From Oscillospiraceae bacterium (GTDB lineage: Bacteria > Bacillota > Clostridia > Oscillospirales > CAG-272), in the NCBI GenBank assembly GCA_015064885.1, contig SVRJ01000025.1, positions 1 through 34,375 of the forward strand: a stretch of 34,375 bases of DNA, read 5' to 3'. Under the pieces are notes generated by a model, which was given only the letters and a program-made list of their open reading frames with translations, was not told the origin of the DNA and ran no database searches. Of this stretch, positions 1 to 6,954 are shown piece after piece. Numbering within the stretch: the stretch's first letter is position 1; each line of letters starts with the position of its first letter. Position numbers and translations under genes: made by a program.

Positions 1-67
1 GATGGGACTCGAACCCACGACCTCTAGCGTGACAGGCTAGCGTTCTAACCAACTGAACTACCGGGCC
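1..67 (-). tRNA. tRNA-Asp (GTC), partial at window edge
   Basis: Read on the minus strand, the gene starts at 67 with acceptor strand GGCCCGG. It continues through a D-arm, an anticodon arm with loop CTGTCAC (anticodon GTC) and a T-arm containing GTTCGAGTC. The sequence stops after the first base of the 3' acceptor strand because the window begins there, so about 10 nt including CCA are missing. It begins directly after the CCA of the upstream tRNA-Val with no spacer, so the two are certainly co-transcribed. Confidence 0.95.
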
Positions 68-143
68 TGGTGGGAACAATAGGGCTCGAACCTATGACCC
101 TCTGCTTGTAAGGCAGATGCTCTCCCAGCTGAGCTATGCTCCC
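68..143 (-). tRNA. tRNA-Val (TAC)
   Basis: The minus strand gives a complete 76-nt cloverleaf. The acceptor GGGAGCA pairs with TGTTCCC (one G-T pair), the anticodon stem is TCTGC/GCAGA with loop CTTACAA (anticodon TAC, valine), and the T-loop is TTCGAGC. The discriminator is A and the CCA end is encoded (68-70 on the plus strand read tgg). It is the first gene of a tRNA transcript reading toward lower coordinates, about 20 nt downstream of a consensus promoter. Confidence 0.95.
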
Positions 144-162
144 TTTTGCCGACAGCTTTTAT

Positions 163-191
163 ATTATACCACAGACCTTTCCGTTTGTCAA
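163..191 (-). promoter_or_regulatory. Sigma-A promoter of the tRNA-Val/tRNA-Asp transcript
   Basis: On the minus strand, TTGACA (191-186) and TATAAT (168-163) are separated by exactly 17 nt. Both hexamers are perfect consensus, as expected for a strong stable-RNA promoter. Transcription should start near 156, about 13 nt before tRNA-Val. Confidence 0.9.
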
Positions 192-214
192 GTACTTTTT
201 TGAAAGTTTTTCGT

Positions 215-257
215 AAAAAGCGAAATATTTTTCTTAGAGAAGATGATTTCGCTTTTT
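215..257 (-). terminator. Rho-independent terminator, probably of pncB
   Basis: A perfect 12-bp inverted repeat joins AAAAAGCGAAAT (215-226) and ATTTCGCTTTTT (246-257). The minus-strand transcript leaving pncB would fold this hairpin and end in a T run. The plus strand also ends in T runs, so it could act in both directions. It lies upstream of the tRNA promoter and isolates the tRNA unit from pncB read-through. Confidence 0.7.
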
Positions 258-265
258 GTTTTTCA

Positions 266-293
266 CGCAGCCGCCGAGAAGCCGACGGCTGCG
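266..293 (-). terminator. GC-rich hairpin just after pncB
   Basis: An 8-bp inverted repeat, CGCAGCCG (266-273) and CGGCTGCG (286-293), lies 9 nt beyond the pncB stop codon. On the minus strand it is followed by an A-rich and not a T-rich stretch. It is therefore more likely a 3'-end stabilising hairpin in tandem with the terminator at 215-257 than a terminator on its own. Confidence 0.5.
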
Positions 294-302
294 GGTTAAT
301 AT

Positions 303-1775
303 TTACTGCTTGTTTTTCTTTGAGTGCTTATGTCTCATCGTTACGAGGAGGTTGTTCTTGACGTCCCAGAGCTCCTGCGAGAGGTCAACGTAGTAGTTAT
401 GGGGATTTTCAAATCTGAGGACCTCTTCCCACATTCCTTCTATTTCTCTCTGTCGGCGAGCCTTTATTTCGTCAAGAGAGGGAAGTGTATATACCTGTTT
501 ACCCTTTTCGAAGACCTTTACAAGTAGCTCCTCTGCCGTATAGTTATCGAGTGTCTTTCTTTTCCACGTGTATTCGGGATCGAATATTTCTATCGGCTTT
601 GTATCGTCTACGGTCTCACTGTGCAGGCAGATGAGATCGGCTTCCGCTTTTCCTGTCTCTTTGTCACGGAGACGGTAGATCTTCTTGAAATGAGGAGTTG
701 TTACCTTTGCGGCGTTCTCACTTATTTTGATCTTGGGGATAATGTTGCCTTCCTTATCTTCGACTGCGACGAGCTTATATACTCCGCCGAAAACAGGATT
801 TGATCTTGAGGTTATAAGTCTTTCACCCACGCCAAACAGGTCTATCTGTGCGCCCTGGCGGATGATGTCTCTTATAATATATTCATCAAGAGAGTTGGAT
901 GCTACTATTTTACAGTCATAAAGTCCTGCCTCGTCGAGCATTTTTCTCGCCTTCTTTGAAAGGTATGTGATGTCACCCGAGTCGAGTCTTATTCCGCATT
1001 TTGTGATTCCCTTTGGGAGGAGCACTTCTTTGAATGCACGTATAGCGTTCGGAACACCGCTTTCAAGGATATTATACGTATCTACAAGGAGGGTTGCGTT
1101 ATTGGGATATATTTCACAGTAGGTTTTGAATGCGGTGTATTCGTCGTCAAACATCATTACCCAGGAGTGGGCCATGGTTCCCGTTGCCGGAACGCCGTAG
1201 ACGAGGTCTGCTATCGTGCAGGCGGTGGATGAGCAGCCTCCTATATATGCCGCTCTCGCGCCGAGGATAGCGGCGTCCGCTCCTTGCGCTCTTCTGGAGC
1301 CGAACTCACTGACAGCACGTCCGTCTGCCGCTCTCGAGATGCGGCACGCTTTGGTCGCGATGAGAGACTGGTGATTGAGCATCATAAGAATGTAAGTTTC
1401 GATGAACTGAGCCTGAATAGCCTTTGCCTTTACTACTATGAGAGGCTCACCGGGAAATACTACAGTTCCTTCGGGAACTGCCCACATGTCACCGTCGAAC
1501 TCGAAGCTTGCGAGAAAAGCGAGAAACTCCTCGTCAAAGAAATTCTTTTTACGGAGATAGTCGATGTCTTCCTTATCAAATCTGAGATTGTTGATGTACT
1601 TTACTATCTGTTCAAGTCCGGCTACTATTGCATATCCCGCGTTGTCGGGATTTGAACGGTAGAATACGTCAAAATACGTGTACTGCTCACAGATGCCGCA
1701 TTTGAGGTATCCGTTTGCCATAGTGAGCTCGTAAAAGTCACACAGCATAGTAAGGTTTCTTTCAATGTTTTTCAT
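303..1775 (-). CDS. pncB: Nicotinate phosphoribosyltransferase
   Basis: This 490-residue protein converts nicotinate, PRPP and ATP to nicotinate mononucleotide, the entry step of the Preiss-Handler NAD salvage route, in the cytoplasm. It has the expected family length. Visible family motifs are the N-terminal DFYELTMANGY segment, SEFGSRRAQG (156-165; phosphate and PRPP site), TMAHSW with the conserved histidine H203 (phosphorylated in the ATP-coupled mechanism), and GIRLDSGD in the second half. The ATG at 1775 is preceded by AAAGGA about 10 nt upstream. It is divergent from nadE across 142 nt, so two enzymes of NAD supply share one control region. Confidence 0.93.
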   Translation of the reverse strand: MKNIERNLTMLCDFYELTMANGYLKCGICEQYTYFDVFYRSNPDNAGYAIVAGLEQIVKYINNLRFDKEDIDYLRKKNFFDEEFLAFLASFEFDGDMWAVPEGTVVFPGEPLIVVKAKAIQAQFIETYILMMLNHQSLIATKACRISRAADGRAVSEFGSRRAQGADAAILGARAAYIGGCSSTACTIADLVYGVPATGTMAHSWVMMFDDEYTAFKTYCEIYPNNATLLVDTYNILESGVPNAIRAFKEVLLPKGITKCGIRLDSGDITYLSKKARKMLDEAGLYDCKIVASNSLDEYIIRDIIRQGAQIDLFGVGERLITSRSNPVFGGVYKLVAVEDKEGNIIPKIKISENAAKVTTPHFKKIYRLRDKETGKAEADLICLHSETVDDTKPIEIFDPEYTWKRKTLDNYTAEELLVKVFEKGKQVYTLPSLDEIKARRQREIEGMWEEVLRFENPHNYYVDLSQELWDVKNNLLVTMRHKHSKKNKQ

Positions 1776-1812
1776 ATTTATGATTTCCTTTCAGAGGAGA
1801 TTTTTATATTTA

Positions 1813-1825
1813 CCGATTTTATCGG
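1813..1825. promoter_or_regulatory. Small palindrome between pncB and nadE, possible operator
   Basis: CCGAT-TTT-ATCGG is a perfect 5-bp inverted repeat with a 3-nt centre. It lies in the shared intergenic region, 38 nt from the pncB start and 31 nt before the nadE -35 box. Its position would suit a common regulator of NAD genes, but I do not recognise it as a NiaR or NrtR site. Confidence 0.25.
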
Positions 1826-1855
1826 AGATATAGAGGTCAAATTTGAGAAAAAGTA

Positions 1856-1884
1856 TTGATTTTTGATCGAAAATAGATTATAAT
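1856..1884 (+). promoter_or_regulatory. Sigma-A promoter of nadE
   Basis: TTGATT (1856-1861) and TATAAT (1879-1884) are separated by 17 nt. Transcription is expected near 1891. The mRNA then carries GGAGG at 1906-1910, 7 nt before the nadE ATG. Confidence 0.8.
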
Positions 1885-1917
1885 ATATATGTTAATATAC
1901 TTTTTGGAGGTATATAT

Positions 1918-3834
1918 ATGAATAACGGCTTTGTAAAGGTCGCTTCGGTCACACCTTCGCTTAAGGTTGCCGACTGCGTCTACAACGTAAAAGAAATAAT
2001 AGCTTTGACACACGAGATATATGAAAAGGGTGTGTCTGTGATAGTTTTTCCCGAGCTTTCGCTTACGGGATATACCTGCGGAGATCTTTTCCTTTCGAGA
2101 ACTCTTACCGATAAGGCATCAGAGGCTCTTGAGCTTTTTTTGAATGAAACGAGAAATATCGACGCTATAGTCGTAGTAGGTCTGCCTTATATAATAAAAG
2201 GAAGGATCTTTAATTGCGCCGCAGTATGTAAGTGCGGCGAGCTTCTCGGTATAATCCCGAAGAAAAGTGTGCTTTCACACGGTGAGCTTTCCGAGGGACG
2301 TTACTTTGCTTCCGCATCAAACGACGGTATGTACGTCGGTTCAAAAACCGATGCTGAAGGATACGTCAGCACCGACAAGGTGTTCGAGTCGCTTAATATG
2401 CCCGGCTTTTGTTTCTCGGTAGCTATCGGTGAGGATGCGTATTCATCAGATACAGAAGGGCTTTGCCTCTCCGGTGCTTGCATAATTATCAATCCCTCTG
2501 CGTCAAGCGAGACGGTGGGAAGGGAAGAATACAGACGAATGATGTCTTCTGCTGTGACGAAGAAAAATATATGCGCTATGGTCACCGCTTCTGCGGGAGT
2601 TGGAGAGTCTACTACCGATCTCGTATTTGCCGGGCATGACATTATTGCCGAATGCGGTGATATCATTTCGGAGAGAAAGCCTTTTTCGTCAGAGAAATAT
2701 ATAATCAGTGAGATAGACGTTGACGCTATACTTCACGACAGGGCGGTAAATACCGGATTTGATCCGCGCGAGGCTGCGTCTGTGTGCTACTTCTCACACG
2801 AGGTTACGGAAACAAAGCTTACACGAGAGATAGACAGATCTCCTTTCGTGCCTTCATGTGAAAGAGAAAGAGAATTGCGCGCCGAGAAGATACTGAACAT
2901 TCAGGCAAACGGACTTGCAAGACGTCTTTCGGCTGCATATGCAAAGACAGCCGTTATAGGAATATCCGGAGGACTTGATTCCACGCTTGCTCTTATAGTT
3001 GCTTGCCGTGCCATGGATATTCTCGGTAGGCCGAGAACGGATATTATAGGAGTTACCATGCCGTGCTTCGGAACCACAAAGAGAACGAAGGGAAATGCCG
3101 AAAAGCTTTGTGAGGCTCTCGGAATAAGCTTTAGAACAGTCAATATCGCAAGATCTGTGCGTATGCATTTTAAGGATATAGGACACAGCGAGGACGTTCA
3201 CGACGTTGTATACGAGAACAGCCAGGCGAGAGAGCGCACTCAGGTTATAATGGATATATCAAACGCTACCGGCGGAATGGTCATCGGAACCGGAGATCTC
3301 TCAGAGCTTGCTCTCGGATGGGCAACGTATAACGGAGACCATATGTCTATGTACGGAGTGAATTCCGCCATTCCGAAGACGCTTGTCCGTATGCTCGTGG
3401 GATGCTATGCCGAGCTTGTGAGAAAGCAGGGAAGCGTAAAGCTTCACGACGTTCTGAAGGATATTCTTGATACACCCGTAAGTCCCGAGCTTCTTCCCGC
3501 AAACACTGACGGAACGATAGCACAGGTCACGGAGGATCTTGTAGGTCCGTATGAGCTTCACGATTTCTTTATATACAACTTCCTCAGACACGGATACACT
3601 CCGAAAAAGCTGCTTTACCTTGCTGCTAAAGCCTTTGAGGGAATATACGACAGAGAGTTCATACTCAAATGGCTCAAGGTGTTCTTCAGAAGATTCTTCA
3701 CGCAGCAGTTCAAGCGCTCGTGCGTTCCCGACGGCCCGAAGGTCGGTTCTGTCGGACTTTCTCCGAGAGGAGATCTTAAAATGCCGAGTGACGCTTCATA
3801 CGCACTTTGGCTCTCAGAGCTTGACTCTCTCTGA
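1918..3834 (+). CDS. nadE: NAD+ synthetase of the glutamine-dependent type, with a defective glutaminase domain
   Basis: This 638-residue, two-domain protein has the length of long NadE enzymes such as that of Mycobacterium tuberculosis. It would amidate deamido-NAD to NAD in the cytoplasm. Residues 1 to about 290 form the nitrilase-like glutaminase domain; about 325-638 form the synthetase domain, with the P-loop SGGLDS at 350-355. The glutaminase triad is Glu-Lys-Cys in the family. E46 (FPELSLTGY) and K115 (IIPKKS) are present, but the usual EICED strand reads AIGED, so residue 171, the nucleophile position, is glycine (codon GGT, 2428-2430). I infer that this enzyme uses free ammonia or an ammonia donor in trans. 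A GGAGG site and a consensus promoter precede the ATG. Confidence 0.92.
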   Translation: MNNGFVKVASVTPSLKVADCVYNVKEIIALTHEIYEKGVSVIVFPELSLTGYTCGDLFLSRTLTDKASEALELFLNETRNIDAIVVVGLPYIIKGRIFNCAAVCKCGELLGIIPKKSVLSHGELSEGRYFASASNDGMYVGSKTDAEGYVSTDKVFESLNMPGFCFSVAIGEDAYSSDTEGLCLSGACIIINPSASSETVGREEYRRMMSSAVTKKNICAMVTASAGVGESTTDLVFAGHDIIAECGDIISERKPFSSEKYIISEIDVDAILHDRAVNTGFDPREAASVCYFSHEVTETKLTREIDRSPFVPSCERERELRAEKILNIQANGLARRLSAAYAKTAVIGISGGLDSTLALIVACRAMDILGRPRTDIIGVTMPCFGTTKRTKGNAEKLCEALGISFRTVNIARSVRMHFKDIGHSEDVHDVVYENSQARERTQVIMDISNATGGMVIGTGDLSELALGWATYNGDHMSMYGVNSAIPKTLVRMLVGCYAELVRKQGSVKLHDVLKDILDTPVSPELLPANTDGTIAQVTEDLVGPYELHDFFIYNFLRHGYTPKKLLYLAAKAFEGIYDREFILKWLKVFFRRFFTQQFKRSCVPDGPKVGSVGLSPRGDLKMPSDASYALWLSELDSL

Positions 3835-3845
3835 TAATTTATTTT

Positions 3846-3880
3846 ACCGAGGATGCCGTAAAGGCATCCTTTCGGTTTTT
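3846..3880. terminator. Rho-independent terminator between convergent nadE and the 911-residue gene
   Basis: The hairpin is built from GGATGCC/GGCATCC (3851-3857 and 3863-3869) extended by ACCGA/TCGGT with a two-base bulge, then TTTT on the plus strand. It sits 12 nt after the nadE stop. It overlaps the last codon of the gene converging from the right, so it probably serves both. Confidence 0.85.
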
Positions 3881-6614
3881 ATACGTCCGTGCCTTCTTCA
3901 AGAGCGTTTCTTCTGTAAATATTGATAGCAAATATCGCGAATACCGCAACGACGAAAAGGATAATGATCGCGATGCTCTTCCAACGCTCGTCTTGTGACT
4001 GCTCGGTGCTTTGTGTGTTTTCGCTTTCGTCCGCTTTGAATATTTCCTTCAGCTGCTCGTTCGTATGTGTTTTGCTGTACGCGGAGATGGAAAGAACGTT
4101 CGTTATTATTCTGTCGTCCTTTCCGGAATTGTTTTGTACGCCTATTTTTATATAGCTTACGTCTTTTATTTCGCTTAGGGCCGATACGTCGAGGGAGAGT
4201 ATAAAGCTTTCTCCCCTCACGGGAATCACGTTGCTTTCGGCAACAGTGCTTATACCGCCTCCACCCACTACGGTCCTTACGGTATATTCACCGTTTGATC
4301 TCTCGTCCTCGCTGTCTATCATGAGGGAAAAGACTATGGTGTCTATCGAGGAGAGGTCTGCTTTCTTATCAAAAAAGAACACGATCTCGGCAAATTCCGA
4401 GCTGTAATAGGGAAGAGTCATCAGAGACTTCAGCGATCTTTTACCGTCGAGGACCGACGCCATGCTTATATAGTCGGTGTAGGCTCCGGGCTTCCAGCTT
4501 GACAGAGTGGACGGCTTTGAAAGGTCGGAAAACTCAATGATACCCACATGATCTGTCGGAACTTCATGCGTATGAGAGAGGGAGATCACACTCTTATTGT
4601 CAGCGACGTATCTGTCGTATCCGGATATTCCCGAAAAGGTAAATCCCCACTCGGTCCACGTAACGTTATCGATAAAGTCCTTTGCGTTCGGTCCACCCAT
4701 TACGGTTATTACGTCTGTCATAAGGTCTGACTTTTCATAGCTTCCGAGCAGTTCATCTCCGGAAAAATCGCAAATGAACGAGTACACGTTCTTGTTATCG
4801 CACAGATTGAAGTAATTATAGGCATATGCCGTTTCGTACTCGCGGTGATCATATATTCCGTAGGGCTCCCACGCGAAAAAATATTTACTGTCGATAAAAT
4901 CAAAGAACTCTGTTATCGAGCGTATAAGATCCTCAAACACCAAGGTGTTTTCCGAGGATATATTCATGATCTCACCGCTTTGTGCGCGGAAATCCTCTTC
5001 GCTTGATACCGATCTTGCCGTTCCGCCGTACAGATTCGATAGAATATGCTCGTGGTCGGGAAAGCTGTCGTCACATACCATCAGAGTGAGCGTTGCGTTG
5101 TTTATATGCGAATAAAGCTCGAGGAGAGAAATGAGCATCGCTGACATCGGGTACTTTTCCTCGGATACGCTGTCACCGTAAATACGGCTGTTGTTCGAGC
5201 TGAGCGGAAGGATCACACGTGCGTTTGTGTCCGCATTTTGTAATGCCGCACATACGATGCTGAGATAATCTGAGTACTTTCTCAGATACTCCTCGTATTT
5301 TACGTTTGCGAGATCCGCATAGGTATGAGGCGTGTCAAATTTGCTTCCCACAACGATTCCTCCGAGGCAGCTCGAATATCTTTCGGATAAAAAGGATATG
5401 AGAGCATAAAGCTTTTTGGCGTTTTCACCGTCGGCATCGTATACCGTTCCCGGAGTACCGTAAAGTTCGAACGCTTCCTTTGATGTGAGTCTGAAATAAA
5501 TGTTTTTTTGATCCGAGGAGGCGGACGTTATTCTTCTGTCAATACTGTTTACAGTGTCACTGTCAAAGCAGTAGCTCTCACCGCAGAAAGAATACAGATA
5601 CCCGTTAAGCCTGTCGCTTATTACCTCATCGGTGTATATATCTATGAGAAGAGTATCAGAACTCGTTTTTGACGCAAGAAATTCAAGTGAGGTGGATATC
5701 CCCTTGAACCCGACCTCTGTGTCTGCAGGAGCGGTATTTGCCCTCGGATAACGCTTGTCCTCGATGACGTATTCAAGCTTGCCGCTTTCGGAGATTATCA
5801 CCAGAGCATATGCAGAGGCATAGTCGTCTCCCGTTTTGTTGGGAACCGAAAATGAAAAGCTTCTCGACATAAGACTTTGTGCACAGGGGGAATGCGAGGA
5901 CAAAAAATCCTCACTCATTTCTTCGCCCGGAAGAAGGCGGTAGAGCTCTATTTTACTGTTTTTTGACGAGATGGTTATATCGTGGTGGATAGATCCCTCC
6001 ACGTGAACCGAAGAACCTCCGTTCACGTATTCAAGTCTGTTTATGCTTCCTACGTTTGTGTTTGAACCATCCTCTCCGAAGTAATAGTAGCAGTGCCATA
6101 TTCCCATAACGGTTATTTTTCCCGCACCGACACCCGTAGTCTTCAGAGTAATACTCGTTACAAAAAGGTTCTCGGGGCTCTGGATGAAGATGTATGAATC
6201 GTTTGATGCATTTGATACTGTTTTTTCGTATACCTCGGTATGAAGATTGCTGTTGTAGTCCATGAAAACTATCTCAACCGACATTTTTGTGCTTCCCGTC
6301 TCGTTTCTCGTTTTGATACACACGGCATTCTGCTCTCCGGAGGAATAAGCGCCCGTGCATTTGAATCGCAGACTGTTTGCCGCAGAGTGTATATCAAACA
6401 GAATGTTTCCTCTTTCGTCAAACGAAAGGCTGCCTCCGTCGGCAATGGCAAAGTCGGAGAGGTAGCGCTCGGAATAGACGGCAAGGTCGAGTAGGGTATT
6501 GCTTGCTTCAGCAACGGCAAGGGGTGAGACGAGAGAAAGTATAAAGGAGAATGCCAGCAGTGCGCAAACGGTAAGGCGTACCGTGTTTTGTTTTTTGACA
6601 AGGCTTTTTTTCAT
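3879..6614 (-). CDS. Large exported, membrane-anchored protein of unknown function (DUF5722-like centre suspected)
   Basis: This 911-residue protein has an N-terminal signal peptide ending near AVAEA (residue about 36) and a C-terminal transmembrane helix (SIAIIILFVVAVFAIFAI) followed by a short tail starting YRRN. The bulk is therefore outside the cell. After the signal comes a beta-rich region, then a centre (roughly 290-650) alternating helices and strands with FDSDTVNSIDRR, GIVVGSKFDTPHTY and FAWEPYGIYDHR. These resemble my recollection of the TIM-barrel-like DUF5722 family, but I hold this loosely. A second beta-rich region (about 690-860) could be carbohydrate-binding. I see no LPXTG motif and no certain catalytic residues. 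AAAGGAG lies 6 nt before the ATG, and the gene has its own promoter. Confidence 0.85.
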   Translation of the reverse strand: MKKSLVKKQNTVRLTVCALLAFSFILSLVSPLAVAEASNTLLDLAVYSERYLSDFAIADGGSLSFDERGNILFDIHSAANSLRFKCTGAYSSGEQNAVCIKTRNETGSTKMSVEIVFMDYNSNLHTEVYEKTVSNASNDSYIFIQSPENLFVTSITLKTTGVGAGKITVMGIWHCYYYFGEDGSNTNVGSINRLEYVNGGSSVHVEGSIHHDITISSKNSKIELYRLLPGEEMSEDFLSSHSPCAQSLMSRSFSFSVPNKTGDDYASAYALVIISESGKLEYVIEDKRYPRANTAPADTEVGFKGISTSLEFLASKTSSDTLLIDIYTDEVISDRLNGYLYSFCGESYCFDSDTVNSIDRRITSASSDQKNIYFRLTSKEAFELYGTPGTVYDADGENAKKLYALISFLSERYSSCLGGIVVGSKFDTPHTYADLANVKYEEYLRKYSDYLSIVCAALQNADTNARVILPLSSNNSRIYGDSVSEEKYPMSAMLISLLELYSHINNATLTLMVCDDSFPDHEHILSNLYGGTARSVSSEEDFRAQSGEIMNISSENTLVFEDLIRSITEFFDFIDSKYFFAWEPYGIYDHREYETAYAYNYFNLCDNKNVYSFICDFSGDELLGSYEKSDLMTDVITVMGGPNAKDFIDNVTWTEWGFTFSGISGYDRYVADNKSVISLSHTHEVPTDHVGIIEFSDLSKPSTLSSWKPGAYTDYISMASVLDGKRSLKSLMTLPYYSSEFAEIVFFFDKKADLSSIDTIVFSLMIDSEDERSNGEYTVRTVVGGGGISTVAESNVIPVRGESFILSLDVSALSEIKDVSYIKIGVQNNSGKDDRIITNVLSISAYSKTHTNEQLKEIFKADESENTQSTEQSQDERWKSIAIIILFVVAVFAIFAINIYRRNALEEGTDV

Positions 6615-6650
6615 AGCAATCTCCTTTCGATAAATACGTATACATAGTAT

Positions 6651-6679
6651 ATTATATCATATAACATCGCAAAAATCAA
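6651..6679 (-). promoter_or_regulatory. Sigma-A promoter of the 911-residue exported protein gene
   Basis: On the minus strand, TTGATT (6679-6674) and TATAAT (6656-6651) are separated by 17 nt. The start codon lies about 37 nt downstream of the -10 box. Confidence 0.8.
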
Positions 6680-6825
6680 GGACTTTCAAAAAAATGCCTT
6701 GAATTTGACCGCAAAAGAAATGGCTTTTCTAACCGTTGATTAACACTTTGTGAACTCATACAATTTATGTTGCCAATAATTTAAATGAAATTCATTCAAC
6801 GCTAAAAAAACTTTACACTTTTTGC
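6680..6825. other. AT-rich spacer between two divergent surface-protein promoters
   Basis: The gene-free interval runs from 6615 to 6954 (340 nt). Its left and right parts hold the two promoters and a leader. The middle part listed here is AT-rich and shows no open frame, tRNA, riboswitch motif or clear palindrome. Confidence 0.5.
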
Positions 6826-6854
6826 TTGAACTGTAGAGCGGTTTGTGATATAAT
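6826..6854 (+). promoter_or_regulatory. Sigma-A promoter of the Big_3 repeat protein gene
   Basis: TTGAAC (6826-6831) and TATAAT (6849-6854) are separated by 17 nt. It gives a leader of about 94 nt before the ATG at 6955. Confidence 0.8.
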
Positions 6855-6919
6855 AAATTACCTATGAGAAAAACAGAAGCACACCGTGCCGCTAAATAAT
6901 ACATATTTCAACGAAAGGA

Positions 6920-6943
6920 CAGTTTTTTTGTAAAAAAGAACTG
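6920..6943 (+). promoter_or_regulatory. Leader hairpin touching the ribosome site of the Big_3 protein gene
   Basis: CAGTT-TTTTT and AAAAA-AG-AACTG form an inverted repeat with a two-base bulge and a GT loop. Its last G is the first base of the GAGG ribosome site (6943-6946), 8 nt before the ATG. It could modulate translation, but the stem is A-T rich and weak. Confidence 0.35.
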
Positions 6944-6954
6944 AGGTAACAGTT

